DNA from: Inia geoffrensis
Lineage: Eukaryota > Chordata > Mammalia > Artiodactyla > Iniidae
DNA length: 64,000 bases
Direction of reading: 5' to 3'
Assembly (NCBI GenBank): GCA_036417435.1
Contig: CM070899.1
Span: forward strand, 70,066,501 to 70,130,500
This document shows, one piece after another, positions 1 to 11,867 of the stretch. The first letter of the stretch is position 1. Each line of letters starts with the position of its first letter. The notes under the pieces were generated by a model that saw only the letters and a program-made list of their open reading frames with translations, searched no databases and was not told the origin of the DNA. Made by a program: the position numbers and the translations under genes.

Positions 1-29
1 ACATGACAAGCTCACTCATCCATAACGCT

Positions 30-120
30 TTTATGAGGATTAACTGAGTTAAAACACATGAGGCACTTGGAACAATGCCTGGCACAAGTTAAAGGCTTGA
101 TGATGTTAGCTATTATTTCT
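30..120 (+). repeat. MIR SINE fragment (3' part)
   Basis: The segment reads like the 3' half of a mammalian-wide interspersed repeat: ATGAGGATTAACTGAGTTAA, a 'cacttggaacaatgcctggcac' block, and an ending near 'gttagctattatt'. MIR is an ancient tRNA-derived SINE that no longer moves. The 5' tRNA-like part lies outside the window or is lost. Orientation follows the consensus order. Confidence 0.8.
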
Positions 121-1734
121 ATCAAGCACTTTAAATCCTTTCTGGAACACAGTGAGGCAAAATAAAATTTTTTAATACTAAACATCTATGATGAGCCAGG
201 TAATTTATTAAGTACTTGAGGAGGTAGAGATGAATAAAGGAAACACATAAGGACATTTTGCATGTGGTATGGGAACACAGAGGGAGACGTGACTATAAAC
301 TGAGACGTCACGGAAAGCATAGCCTGAAGAATGAGGGGAAGAGTTGGGAGAGGAAACAGCAGCACACCGATGGGCTGGGAGGAGCATGGCTGTTTCTGAA
401 AAGTCAGAAATGGCCTGGAAAGAAAGGAGGACAGAGATGTGGCTGATATGGTAAGCTGGACTGGATCTCAAAACAATTGCTAAATTTTAGTTCCTGCATA
501 TTCAGATAGTCTTCCCCTCTTTCTGGATTGAGATGAACCTTCCAACATTCACTTCCTTTCCTCAAAGCCAGAGGCCAACCCCACTAGGAAGGTAGCTCCT
601 GTGATTTAGTCTGACTTGTTCCCAGGGTATAAGAGAAACCTCTTCCTTAAAATAGACTTGCAGTATAGCTGGTGCTCCTGATAAATGCAAAAGGTGCCGT
701 TTCAATAAGAGGTTAGAACCTTAACACTTTGCTTTGTGAGTGTGCTTTCATTTCACCCTCCTGCTTCTCACTCCACTAATCCACTGCCTCCAGAAACAAA
801 TCCAGGTGTTTCCTAAACTCTTTGAATCATCTCCTGTAGTAATTTATTCCATATGTTTATTGCTCTGTGTGTGAAATAATTTCATCAAGTTCCTTTTTTT
901 TTCTTTGTCGCTGCATTCAAATCAGCCAGCAGTAGAATCCCGATCTATGAGTAACACTTTTAAAAACACCATCTCCTGTGCTGAGGGAAGCCAAGGGATG
1001 TTGTAGCACATGAGCAGAACAAGGAGAAAAGAACAACAAGAAATTGGGACTTGATGACATTAGTTGCAGAGGAAAAGAGAATTTCAGGAATACCTAGCAG
1101 GGGTTGCAGGAGCAGCTCACTAAAGCTCCTACTCTATTTTGCATTTCCCCAGGGTGTCAATTTTATGAAACAAAGTGACGGGATGATTTCTATCACTTGA
1201 GAAGCTGTGTTAAAAAAATTTGATGCACTGGCAACAGCAAAAATTGTTATGGTAGGAATCAAATTGGTGCTTCCTTGCTGGAAATGAACGAAGCACTAGT
1301 GCCTGTCAGTTTATTTCTGAGCTCTGCATTTCAAATTTTAATTTGAGAGGGTGGGAGGAGGTTTAATGGAAATTTGAATCGCTGTTAGAAGAGGACTATA
1401 TTTTAAACTTCGATTTCATAGTTGTCTCTATGTTCAGAAGAAAATTATTCTTTATACTGAGAAGTGAAAGCACTGTCAGTTCTAAAGCTATTAATGAGGG
1501 GGGTAAGGAGAGGGGAAAGAGGGAGTGCAGTGTGTATAAAACGAATGGATTCTGTAATTAGTAAATAAAACTTATTCTTAGATCTGTGTACTGCCTGTGC
1601 TGTATTATAGCATAAAACATCTTAAATGATTTACCTTTTAAAATGATCAAAATATTGCTTTTTAATCAGCTTCTGCTGATATTCTCACAGTGAGGTTGAA
1701 ATTTACTAACAAACATTTCACTCTTATCCTTTTG
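121..1734. other. No gene or named repeat recognised
   Basis: AT-rich sequence with short unrelated ORFs on both strands, none with a recognisable domain, start context or splice structure. A T-rich run lies near 893-905. I see no transposon termini. It may be unique sequence or repeats too decayed to recognise by eye. Confidence 0.5.
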
Positions 1735-2081
1735 GGTTTATTTTTAAATATAAATTTATTTACTTTATTTTTGGCTGCGTTGGGTCTTCCGTCCTGCACG
1801 CAGGCCTTGTCTAGTTGCGGTGAGCGGGGGCTACTCTTCGTTGCAGTGTGCGGGCTTCTCGTTGTAGTGGCTTCTCTTGTTGCAGAACATGGGCTCCAGG
1901 TGCATGGGCTTCAGTAGTTGTGGCATGTGAACTCAGTAGTTGTGGCTTGCGGGTTCTAGAGCACAGGCTCAGTAAGCTTAGTTGCACCGTGGCATGTGGG
2001 ATCTTCCCGGACCAGGGGCTCGAACCCGTGTCCCCTGCCTTGACAGGCGGATTCTTAACCACTGAGCCATCAGGGAAGCCC
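1735..2081 (-). mobile_element. CHR-type SINE, long form, with target-site duplication
   Basis: A tRNA-Glu-derived CHR SINE on the minus strand. Read on the plus strand it starts with an A/T-rich tail (runs of 'attta'), passes through the CHR body ('ggctgcgttgggtcttc', 'tagttgcggtgagcggggg', repeated 'agtagttgtggc') and ends with 'catcagggaagcc', the reverse complement of the SINE head. The B-box region is visible at 'gctcgaacccg'. At about 347 bp it keeps the long 3' body, unlike the ~200-bp copies at 3.8, 7.0 and 35.6 kb. The direct repeat TATCCTTTTG flanks it at 1725-1734 and 2082-2091, the expected signature of LINE-driven insertion. ORFs across it are incidental. Confidence 0.93.
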
Positions 2082-2329
2082 TATCCTTTTGTTAAGGAAA
2101 CTCTTACTAAAATAATACCATTGTCATTTTTATCTGCTTCTCTCTCTGCCAGGGAGAGAGGATACCGATGCAACAGAAATCATGGTAACCACTGGATTCA
2201 TGTTGCACACGGAAAATTAAAAGAATGCTTAGATGCTAGTTTACTGTTGGAAATCTCACAAAACATACATCTAAGTCTTGATGCTTGAAAATTATAATCA
2301 GTATGAAAAATAATTATTACTGATTTGTT

Positions 2330-2520
2330 GAGCAATTTGTTAGTCAGGCACTGTGTTCAGCACTGCATATACATTATTTCACTAGACACTTTCATCAAAA
2401 CCTCTATGATGCCATTTTAATTACTATCCCCATTTTACAGATTAAAAAACTAAGGCACAAAGTAAAACAGCTAATAAGTGGCAAAACTGGCATTCCAACC
2501 CAAGTCCATCTCCATCTGGA
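2330..2520 (-). repeat. MIR SINE
   Basis: Reverse complement of MIR. It contains 'actatccccattttacagat', then a decayed 'gaaactgaggcacaaag' region, 'acagctaataagtggc' and 'ttccaacccaagtcca'. The stretch before it ('cactgtgttcagcactgcat') matches the MIR 3' end in the same orientation. An ancient, immobile copy. Confidence 0.8.
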
Positions 2521-3755
2521 GCTTAAACTTAGTTAAATTGTGCTCAAAAGTGTATTGCAATAATATTATTTCAGAGATGATTCTTATGCAAATAACTGAA
2601 TCTGGCTCATAACTTTCTTAAAATGTTCCTTTGAGATTGAAATTTTCTATACTTGGTGTCCATCCAACTGTGTGGTGGCAGGAGGCAAAGAAAACAGAGC
2701 AAGCTCTGGTAGAGGCAGGAAGAGACTTTAGGATTCTGTTTGGATTTTGAGACAGGCTGGAGCCTGGACCGGAATCCAAAGCCTGTTGAAACAGAGTTGT
2801 CTCTTTATAACAGCATGAAATAAGAATTTCCATAGACACTTAACTCAAGCACAAAACTTGACCTCGAGCTAACTAATTGAATAAATAGACAAAATTTATG
2901 CTTATATTTTGGTTTGCGTTGATGTTTAGATGACAGTCTTGATTGGGTTGGTTTTCGCCATCCCAATCCCAAACTGTAAGCAGTGGACTAGAACTCTCCA
3001 ATCCTAAAGCGAGAGTGAGCATTTACTCTCTTACGTAACTACCGATTCACATTCGCTCTGTGTCTGCTCCTAGATTAGAGGAGGTCATAGTCAGTGCTGC
3101 GGTCTACGCTGAGAAGTATAAATATGGCATCACGTGAGCTCCCAACAAAGGCAAGAGGGTCATTTCGCTCTTGTTTCTCTTCCTCTCCCCCTTCACCTGT
3201 GGTACCCTGTCCTGACCCGCATGTTAGCCCCGAGCTGTTCATGTGCTTTTGTCCAAAGTCTGGCCTAAATGAAGCTGGAACACTCAAAGAACAGAGTGGT
3301 GGAGGGGCCATTGTGTTCACATATTCTTTACAGGATAAAACAGACAAATTTTCAGATCCTCATTTATGTTTCCTGTTCTCAAGAGTTACTTTGAAGGTAC
3401 CTGGAGCATGTTCTAACATCAGCAATGTCTGCCTTTTTGAGGAATCATTCTCTTGCTTGTCACTGCTGCTTCTCGTGCATGATTCTACTACTTCACCTAC
3501 CAACCTATATTGCATTCCTTTGTTTCCAAGCCAGTCTCCTTCACCCAGCATTGATATTTCTGAGATATGACTTACCCAACTTATGCCTCAAATACACAAC
3601 AGAAGGGAGGTACTCATTAAATGTTGTTCACCAAACCAAGGCATTCATTCATTCAAAGAAAACCTTCTTTTATTAAACATCCTAACATTTCCTTAACCAT
3701 ATTACACCAAAAAATAATTTATTTCCTCATGTGCTCAGCTTAGAAACTTGTAATT
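2521..3755. other. No gene or named repeat recognised; holds a 148-codon ORF
   Basis: No transposon end is visible. The one notable item is an open frame from ATG 3124 to 3570 on the plus strand, preceded by TATAAATA at 3117-3124 and followed by a CACGTG E-box at 3131-3136. The predicted protein is Ser/Pro/Cys-rich with no motif I recognise. The TATA-like string overlaps the ATG, so it cannot promote that start. I treat the ORF as chance unless homologs are found. Confidence 0.5.
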
Positions 3756-3776
3756 AAAATTCTGTAAGTATGTGCA

Positions 3777-3990
3777 GGGGCTTCCCTGGTGGCGCAGTGG
3801 TTGAGAGTCTGCCTGCCGATGCAGGGGACACAGGTTCGTGCCCCGGTCCGGGAAGATCCCACATGCCACGGAGCGGCTGGGCCCATGAGCCATGACTGCT
3901 GAGCCTGCGTGTCCGGAGCCTGTGCTCCGCAACGGGAGAGGCCACAACAGTGAGAGGCCCGTGTACCGCAAAAAAAAAAAAAAAGAAAAA
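3777..3990 (+). mobile_element. CHR-type SINE, short form, with target-site duplication
   Basis: Starts GGGGCTTCCCTGGTGGCGCA and ends in an A-rich tail from about 3969. The RNA polymerase III A box (TGGCGCAGTGG) is at 3790-3800 and the B box (GGTTCGTGCCC) at 3833-3843, followed by the CHR body with 'gagcggctgggcccatgagc' and 'acgggagaggccacaacag'. A 21-bp direct repeat with one mismatch flanks it (3756-3776 and 3991-4011), so the boundaries are firm. The short form and well-kept boxes suggest a comparatively recent insertion. The 21-bp repeat sits immediately outside both ends. Confidence 0.96.
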
Positions 3991-4084
3991 AAAATTCTAT
4001 AAGTATGTGCATGTATATGTTTGCAACACTTATTAGAAATGGAAAATACAATCCAACATTTTCAATTAATTGCACAGTGTTCAT

Positions 4085-4790
4085 TCTTTAGCAAAATGTT
4101 TATTGATCGTCTACTATGTACAAGCTCCTTCTTAGGGATTGACCGGCAAAGTTAGACAAAGATCCCAACCTTCAGAGAACTTATATTTTGGTAAGGGAGA
4201 TAGACAATAAAAATAAAAATAAGAAATAACTAAATTAGATTGTATGCACGGTGGTAAGTGCTATAGGCAAAAGTAAAAATGGGTAATTAGGACAGCCAGG
4301 TTGAGGGGATGATGTTTGGGATGGGAAGTTAGGATGTGGGCAAGTTCAGTATTAAGTAGGATGGTCAAAGTAAGCCTTACTAAGTAAAGATGGGGAAGTT
4401 TACCAAGCACATATCTAAGGAAAGAGTATTCCAGGCAGGCGGAAGACTTTAGGTGGAGGAGTGTCAATAAAGTCTCAATGCTGATGGAGCTGGATGAACT
4501 AAGGGAGAGCAGCTGGACCGTAGGACAGAGAGGTGAGAGGAACAAGACCATTTAGAACCTGAAGGGCAATTCAAAGACTTTGCTTTTTAACCTGAGGGAA
4601 ATGAGGAGCCACCAGAACATCTGAGTGACGTGATGTGAGCCAATTTTTAAAAAATTAACTCTATATGCTGTGTTGAGAACAGACAGAGACAAGGGGATAA
4701 GCAAGGAAAATGGTTAGGAGAGCAAACATGTTGGCTTGGCAGTGAGGGTGGTGCCAGAGGAGGTGATGAAAGTGGTGCGATTCTGAATAC
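4085..4790 (-). repeat. L2 LINE fragment
   Basis: Minus-strand L2 3' region. The plus strand opens with the decayed 'tttattgatcgtctactatgtacaagc' end of L2, then 'gagaacttatattttggtaagggagatagacaataaaa', and runs through the characteristic stretch with 'aaagagtattccaggcaggcggaa', 'gacagagaggtgagag' and 'ctgagtgacgtgatgtgagcc'. Heavily diverged, with no open reading frame left. The end near 4790 is approximate. Confidence 0.75.
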
Positions 4791-6963
4791 ATTTCAGAAG
4801 TTTCATTCTTAGGTTGGTGGGCCTTTTACAATATAAACAACTCTATCACCTGTCATATTACCAAGAATTATCAGTTTTGACTTAAAACTCATTGCAAAAA
4901 GCAAACATAGTTAACATAGGAGATGTTCCTTTAATAAATAGGCATTTATTGTGTAGGAACCTAAAACTACATCCTCAGAGAAAATAGCTTTAGGATTGGG
5001 GAAAAGAAAAATAAATACATACATTTGTAAATATACACACATAGGTGTTCACACATACATACATCTGTATTTGCATACATACGTATATATACATACATGT
5101 ATATAGAGAGATATATCAACAGGTAGAAATAATCAAGTACAATATCTACACATAGAAATTCCTTTATTATTTTGGGGGGCTTTTTGAGTGCCTCTTTGAT
5201 AAGTGGAATTGATGAAACAAAAGTGCTGAACCCCTGAACACTGACAGGGTGATTTTCATGACAATCTATATTGCCTTAGCTGGGAAGAGCACAAAGCTTA
5301 TTCCTGAGGATCTGAGAATAGGACAGGGCAGCTTTAATAGAAGGGCAAATAAACTTGGAGGAGAGCCAGACAGGGAGAAGCAGAAGAGTAGGCACTGACA
5401 GGTAGGGAAGTATACCCAGGAGTGTCTGGCCAGGCTTCATAGCTGGGTGGGAGGTGGATGGACGATGTACCTGACCTGCTTGCCAGTTTGATGTCAGGTC
5501 ATCTATGGAGGCACGTGGGCTAGGACAGGCTATCAGAATTTGATTTGCTTCAAAAAAATTCCTTGGCTAGAGAGACCCGAGTTAACCTCCATGGGTGAAA
5601 GCTGTACTCTGAAACCAGGCAGGAATTGAGTGTTTTACAAATTTGTGGTACTTTGACTATTAAAATCCCTGGTCACGGGTGATAATGCAAAGCTGCTTAG
5701 AGGGCAAGATGAAAAGCTATCAGAATAATATTTGCTTTCATCTGCTCAGATATAATGTCTAAAGCACACGATTGTTTGTGGTTTCTCCCTGGGAAGCATT
5801 CTGAATCCTATCAATTTCAGTTCCAGAGAGAACACAGTAGAGCAGTGCTGAGGTGGAGAAAAAAGCCGAAATTTCTCTTGTCTGATTTAAAAACTATACC
5901 CCACAGTGAGCTTCTCTGTTTGTTAAAATCTCTAATTGGTGTTTTCTCAACTTGCTGCTTGGCTGGTTTCTTTTTATTGATTTCATTTTGGGCTTGTAAG
6001 GCTGTATTTGGAGCCCTTTCCAGAGTTTGTTTGGAAGCTCATTTTTAATTTTAATGAAAATGCATTTTTTAAAATGTATATTACACCACCCTGCCGATTT
6101 TGCTCAAATAAACCTGCTACTGTTTTCAGTGATTTCCAACCATTTTAGTGCCCTTAGTCTCACTTGCTAAAGGGACCCCTGTGCTATTCCTGGCAGAGTA
6201 ACAAAATCAAGGAGAAAAATGAATGTTCTTCATTGCTTTTGAAGGCTCTTATACAACAAAGGAAAAAGATTTATTCAGGAGACTGCCTTGGGGAATAATA
6301 CATCATGATTCAAAAAGGAGAAGGTTTTCCCCCTCATTTCAGTTCTAAACAACTTTGTTTCCCAAACAGAACTCTTTCATTATTCTGAAGAACCTTGATC
6401 CAAAGCCATCAGTCAAGGAAGAAATTAAAATCAGTTATCAGCATTAGATTTAGACTTAAAATATGATATACCCATATTTCAATAAATTTGGTAACTGCAA
6501 AATGTTCAGAATACATGTTCAATATTTATTGTTTTTTGAGGCTTGAGGAGAGAGTTTGAACCCCATGACGGAATATAATGTCAGCATGACACAGATAACA
6601 GCATAAAGGGCCCATTTTAAAAACATAACAGCTCTGGGATTTTCCCCAATTCTGCCATTTTCTTGACCTCAAAGTTACCCTGTCATGGGAATCTCCATTA
6701 TGTCAGGTGTCCAAACTGAACTATATGAAATCAGCTTCAACTCTTCTGTCTCTTCCATCTGCCAAGTGGTCCTGAGTCCTGGACATCCTGTTTGAAATAT
6801 CTGTGAAATCTAACCTCATTTCTCCTCTCCCATCACCACCTTAGATCAGACCCTTACCATCTCTCCTACAGGTTATCACAGGAGATCCTCAACAATCTTT
6901 TTCTTCTTTAATCTATCCTTAATATTGTCATTATTGTCTTTCTTAAACAAAATCTGATAATAT
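4791..6963. other. No gene or named repeat recognised
   Basis: AT-rich sequence without transposon ends I can name. It contains a low-complexity CATA/TACA-rich tract at about 5013-5117. An ORF at 5755-6048 on the plus strand gives no recognisable protein. Confidence 0.5.
5013..5117. repeat. CATA/TATA-rich low-complexity tract
   Basis: Interrupted tetranucleotide repeat of the 'cata' type grading into 'tatata' and 'gaga'. No long perfect array remains, so it is an eroded simple repeat. Confidence 0.7.
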
Positions 6964-6979
6964 CTCTGCCTTGTCTTTT

Positions 6980-7188
6980 TTTTTTTTTTTTTTTTTTGCA
7001 GTATGCGGGCTTCTCACTTTTGTGGCCTCTCCCGTTGCGGAGCACAGGCTCCGGACACGCAGGCTCAGCAGCCATGGCTCACGGGCCCAGCTGCTCTGCG
7101 GCATGTGGGATCTTCCCAGACCGGGGCACGAACCCGCGTCCCCTGCATCAGCAGGCAGACTCTCAACCACTGCACCACCAGGGAAGCC
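6980..7188 (-). mobile_element. CHR-type SINE, short form, with target-site duplication
   Basis: Minus-strand short CHR SINE: a T-rich run (the poly(A) tail) first, then 'gcagtatgcgggcttctcac', 'ctcccgttgcggagcacaggc', 'gacacgcaggctcagcagcc', 'ggcacgaacccgc' (B-box side) and 'caccaccagggaagccc' at the 5' end. The direct repeat CTCTGCCTTGTCTTTT is at 6964-6979 and 7189-7204. CpG sites are fairly well kept, which fits a younger copy. Three overlapping ORFs here are SINE sequence read in different frames. Confidence 0.95.
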
Positions 7189-7454
7189 CTCTGCCTTGTC
7201 TTTTAAAAAGCTTAATAGAAAAGAGAACAAATACTCCATTGTAACTAAATCAGGTTCAAATTTCCCCACCATTATAGGTCCTTCAGGAGCTCACCCTAAC
7301 CTACTCTCAAGCTTCTTTTTTATAAAGCTTTCTCCTGTGAGCTCCTTTCCCCAGCTACATGGAAGGGATACAGGGCCTCAGAACATCCACCGCCCTTTCC
7401 TGCCTCTGTGAGTTTTATACATGCAATTCTCCTTTTGAAATGCAATGTGACATA

Positions 7455-7668
7455 AAGAAAAAATGACCTTGGAACAAGATCTGGGTCAGAATATCAGGTC
7501 TACCACTTACTAGTTGCTAATAGCCCTGCATGAGTCTGAGCCTTAATTTCTTCAGCTGTAAATGGGCATAATAACATCCACTTACAAGGAATATTGAGAG
7601 GAATTCAGTGAAGTAATTTATGTGAACTCACTAAATAGAGTTGCCTGAGCGTATTAGGCATTTATACA
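7455..7668 (+). repeat. MIR SINE
   Basis: Plus-strand MIR with its landmarks in order: a decayed tRNA-like start, 'ctaccacttactagttgc', 'gcatgagtctgagccttaat', 'tgtaaatgggcataataaca' and 'gaggaattcagtgaagtaat'. Ancient and immobile. Confidence 0.85.
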
Positions 7669-7712
7669 ATTTGACTTCCTTACTTGTAACAAAATTTGAG
7701 TTAAATGAAACC

Positions 7713-7768
7713 AAAAAAAAAAAAAGGGGGGGGGGGAAGGATAAAGAAAAAAGAGAAGGAAAAGGAAA
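7713..7768 (+). repeat. Poly(A)13-poly(G)11 polypurine tract
   Basis: Thirteen A residues (7713-7725) run directly into eleven G residues (7726-7736), then an A/G-rich stretch to about 7768 with a single T interruption near 7741. Such tracts can form triplex or G-quadruplex structures. No adjoining retroelement body was recognised. Confidence 0.85.
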
Positions 7769-8139
7769 TTATCATAAAGTAAAAGGAATAGCTAATGGAA
7801 CCCAAGGCTAATGGCCTCAGGAATACTTGGAGGTGGGCACTTAAACACTGTGAAGATTCTTTTTTTCACCTCGCATCTCTGTTTCCTGGGCCGATCTAAT
7901 TTTTGCTCTTTCTGTGTACTGGATGCTTCTGTGATTAAGCTTAAATAGCAGGACATGGCTTATTGTATCTCCCAATTTTTACATGCATCATTCCAGACAA
8001 CTGAAAAATTCAGATGCCTTAAGTTCAAATGCCTGGAGAACTCTTTTGTACTTCTTGGTTTAGGTGGTTACCAAAAAGAGCATTGTCTGCTGCTCCGAAG
8101 TTGTAGGCATGAGGAAATGTCTTTTTTTGGAAAACACTG

Positions 8140-8520
8140 CTGGCAGTGATACCATGGGTGCGCTGCACATCTGTAAATGTTCTTTTCCTCCCCTTTTCTC
8201 CCCCAACTGTACTTTTATGCTGACATTGATATCAAGTTCAAATAACATCTCTTCTGAAATATTTTGCCCAATTCCCTCCAATGCCCAGCAGTTTCCTAAC
8301 ATCACCATTGAACCTCATAACACTTTTCAGAACACTTAACATAAAGAAACAGTTTACAAAATGATGTCAGTCTTACACTTGGGTTAGTGAGCACCTTGAG
8401 GGCAAATATGTCATCTTGTTTATCTTTTTCTCCCAAGCACCAGGATAGTCCCTGGTGCAGTCATTCTCAATTCATGTTTGTTGAGTTGATGCATCAGTAT
8501 TTTGGGAATGTGTGCCCTGG
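8140..8520 (+). repeat. L2 LINE 3' fragment (probable)
   Basis: Resembles a strongly diverged L2 3' end: pyrimidine-rich text, then 'gagcaccttgagggcaaata', 'gtcatcttgtttatc' and 'tcccaagcaccaggatagt', matching the L2 pattern of 'gagggcagggac...tgtatccccagcacctag'. It ends near 'ttgttgagttgatg'. Confidence 0.55.
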
Positions 8521-8694
8521 TAGTTCCTCTGCCTTTTTTTCAAAGAATTACATCTTGCCTTTGGTTTTAAAGTCAGATGAAGATGTCATGGTGTTGAAAC
8601 AGGAATACTGATCAAATTGCTGCTTAGACAATTTTGACTTATAAAATAGAAATTTAAAGTATTTTCCTTAAACTGTTTTCTTTTATATTTCCTT

Positions 8695-9500
8695 CTCTTA
8701 TTCAAGGACACTGCTATTATTATTTCATCATCAAAGGCTGAAATCTTGGAGTCATACTTGATTAGTTTTTCTGTCACTCCTTACATCTGTTTATCAGGTT
8801 CCATCAACTTTTTCCTTAAAATGCATTTCATTTCCTATATTTCCTTTTATTTTCTTTTCAGCATGCATTTATGGTATCCTTCTCTATGTATAGTACAATT
8901 CTAGTCTCTAGCGGTACAAAGGGAAGGGAGATCCCGAGGGACTTACAATATGGTTGTTTTGTTATAAATCTCACTATGAAGCAGCATATGCCTAGGCTGA
9001 GCCTTTACTTTCTCTTCCAGGAATGCTTCAACAGCACACCTTCCTTATTTTCTCCTCCATTATGAACATAGACAACTCCTCCTTCCACAGCACATTGCTC
9101 TCCTCCCTGCAAAATCTTCAGAGACTCCTAGTTATCTCTCTCATCAAACTTGAACTCTTGTACCTGGCATTCTAGGCCCATTATAATCTTCTAGTACACC
9201 TGTTGCTCTCATCCAAGCACACTCCTCTATATTCCTTCCCCTTTTTTCAGACATCACCTCACTTAACCTTGCTTACTCACTCCAGCCTCATTTCACTTCC
9301 TGTTGTTGTGTTCACTGATCTATTTCTTTTATCTGTGATACCCTGCTCCCTCCTCCAGCCCATCTGTATTACCTCTGGTCTCGTTCCTCCAGGCTGTCCT
9401 CCGGGACTATTTTCATTGGCTTCCTATTTTCTGACATTACATTAAAAGTCCATACCACAACTTGTAGCACTTGAATACTTCCTGTCCTGTATTACTCAAG
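8695..9500 (+). repeat. L2 LINE fragment
   Basis: Contains 'gaaatcttggagtcatactt' and 'tcttacatctg...caggttccatcaa', which follow the L2 text 'aaccttggagtcatccttgac...aatcctgtcggctct'. Pyrimidine-rich L2-like sequence follows through about 9500 ('cctggcattctaggcccatt'). There may be an unrelated insert near 8830-8990. No usable reading frame survives. Confidence 0.55.
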
Positions 9501-10229
9501 AATTATTTCCTTTGTTAGTCTCTCTAAATAGCTGGTTCCTTGACCTTATGCTCAGCTCTCCCCTCTATGCTCAGATATCTATCTCAGTTGCCTTGTGGTG
9601 AAAACCTATAGACTGATAGATTACTGGCCCCAAATCTGACCTCTGTGGATTTAACTTCAGCTTAATTTTTCAATTTGTATTTCCTTAACTTAATATGAAA
9701 TTTGGTCAAAGAATATGTGAAAAGAACAACCTGAGCCAGGTTAAGTATTCATAGTCTTAATTCTCTTTCAGATTGTTCTAATATGTTGTTGCCAAAGCTA
9801 AGATAGAACATCCCCTGCCTCACCACTACACTTACCACTATCCTGTGATTGACTTTTTATTGTCTTCCTACTACTCCTGAATTTCCTTTATATGTATTTT
9901 TAGTCCTTTTTAATATATGTATTAGCTGATCTTAGGGATGGTGATGGTTCTTGTTACTGTTTTTTGCTGGGTTTATTTTTTTAAACTTTGTATTAAATAG
10001 ACTTTCTCAAATTGTGAAAGATAATTAATTGTAGCAAGTCAAACTATATATATATAAAACTTCTTAGTCTCCCCAGTCACTCTCCTTTAAGGCAAACTCT
10101 CTTCTCTCAGTAAAAGTAGTGATAGTTATGATTCATTCCATACATATCTCTATGCTCATACAAATGTATGCAAATATTTATATATATATGCATATGTGAA
10201 TACACACATATATACACATATATATATGT
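9501..10229. other. No gene or named repeat recognised
   Basis: AT-rich sequence ending in a 'tatata/catata' low-complexity patch at about 10140-10236. No transposon terminus or coding signal seen. Confidence 0.5.
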
Positions 10230-10660
10230 TTATGTGTGAGATTTTCTTTTCCTTTTTTATAGAATGAAATCACATATACACATTGGTCTGCAATTTCACT
10301 TTTTCTCCTTAAAAATAAAACATGAACACATTTCAGACTAGTACACAAACCTCATTTTATTTTTTAATAACTGCATAATATTATGGACACGCCATAATTT
10401 ATTCAGTTATTCCCAATGGATGACCATTAAGATTGTTTCTAATTTTTTGCTATTATAAAATAAAATGCTGTAATAAACATAATTGGTTGTAGGTCCCTAC
10501 ATACTGGTGATTTTGTTTCTGTGGGAAAGATTTCTCATCTTTATATCACAAGTAACTAGTAGCATTGCTAGTTTCAAGTATGTTCATATTTTCAATGTCA
10601 CAATAACAAATTACTGTCTTAAAAAGGGTTCCAATGATTTATAATCCCCACAAACTGAAT
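10230..10660 (-). repeat. Old L1 3' fragment (probable)
   Basis: Looks like the 3' region of an old mammalian L1 in reverse: 'aatgaaatcacatatacaca', 'ataactgcataatattatgg', 'gatgaccattaagattgttt', 'ataaaatgctgtaataaaca'. These parallel the recurring L1 3'-UTR phrases about a site marked by 'atattccat' and 'gctgcaataaac'. Very diverged; ends approximate. Confidence 0.6.
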
Positions 10661-11867
10661 GTTCATTATCTTTAAAAATTTTGCTACTCTGTTGGGCACC
10701 TTCATTCCCCAGTCTACCAGTGAAGTTGAAACAAGATTTGGCTTCAATCTGCATGTCATATAGTATATGCCAAGTGTTGCTCACTGCTTTTATTCCTGTA
10801 ATTGGCAATAGACTCAACTTTATTTATTGTCTGTTGAGAATTGTGTAATTTAGGACTTAAAACTGAATGCTACTCAGTGGTAATCAATCCCCTATGGTGA
10901 ATTTATGCTCCCAGACTTAAAAGAGCAAAAGGGATTATGAAGAAATCACATATCTTATTAATAAAAAATTATTTTTTACATACATACAGACACACACACA
11001 CACTAGTAGTTTTCTCTTGAGAGTATTTGGGATTCTCTAAATTTTACCACAAATCCTATGGAATCCATGATGATAACAGACACAAAGCATTGAGACCATT
11101 AAAAGGAGGAAGTCATATTAGCTCAGTATGAATCTGAGACCTGGTGAAATTCTCTGACAACCAGTTCTACGTGTGGTTCTTCTCAGTGTGTTCCCATAGA
11201 GTTGAAGCCTACCCCACCAAGGCTAGTTATCCTGGCTAATATTTCCAACAGCTTTACATCACGAGAGCAAGTCTGGTGACAGGCATTCCTACTGTTAATC
11301 TCAAGGCAGTCAAGAATTTTCTAGGAAAAAATTTGCACTTTATTTCTTCAAATACAAGATGGAGATGACCGTATTTACCTTTCTCGCGAAGATATGTAGG
11401 GATACACTACTTGAAATGGTTGCGTGGTCCTCTGATAAATGATGATGTAAAACATTATTATAAGCACTGAAAATATTACATGAAAATCCTGCACATATTT
11501 GTTATACCCCTTCTCTAAAATAGTAAAATATATATATAATTTCAAGTTAAATAATTGATAAACTTGAAAGCATTTAAAGTAATAATTTTATATTATTAAA
11601 CTTAATACAATTATGATTAATCATTATAATAATTATTAATGTATTTAATGGTTATAATAAGTTTTAAAAGAAATTAAAATAATAAGGATAGTTACTGATA
11701 TTTGCTCAGTCAGAAATAAATTGACAGAAAAATAAAGCATACAGTACAAATAAAAAACACAAGAAAGAATTAACCTAAAATACTTTCTTGGCTTCCAAAA
11801 GATAACCTCTAATAGTAAAACTTTAATAGAAAATATTAATATTACTTTTGTAAAAAAACAAATATTT
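10661..11867. other. No gene or named repeat recognised; very AT-rich end
   Basis: No coding or repeat signature seen in the first part, apart from a short (CA)n near 10990. From about 11516 to 11660 the sequence is almost pure A/T, including self-complementary 'aattattaat' blocks. Confidence 0.5.

Noticed and set aside
1690..2288. Several ORFs of 75-146 codons on both strands
   Set aside because: They fall on a CHR SINE and its flanks. GC-rich SINE sequence gives long frames on both strands; the protein text recurs at every SINE in the window.
3790..3843. A- and B-box pair as a tRNA gene
   Set aside because: The boxes belong to a SINE head; no cloverleaf with acceptor stem pairing follows, and the CHR body and A-rich tail do.
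6943..7411. Overlapping ORFs rich in Arg, Cys and Ala ('RHVGSS', 'GHEPASPAS')
   Set aside because: SINE-derived frames; the same text appears at 3.8, 13.4 and 35.7 kb.
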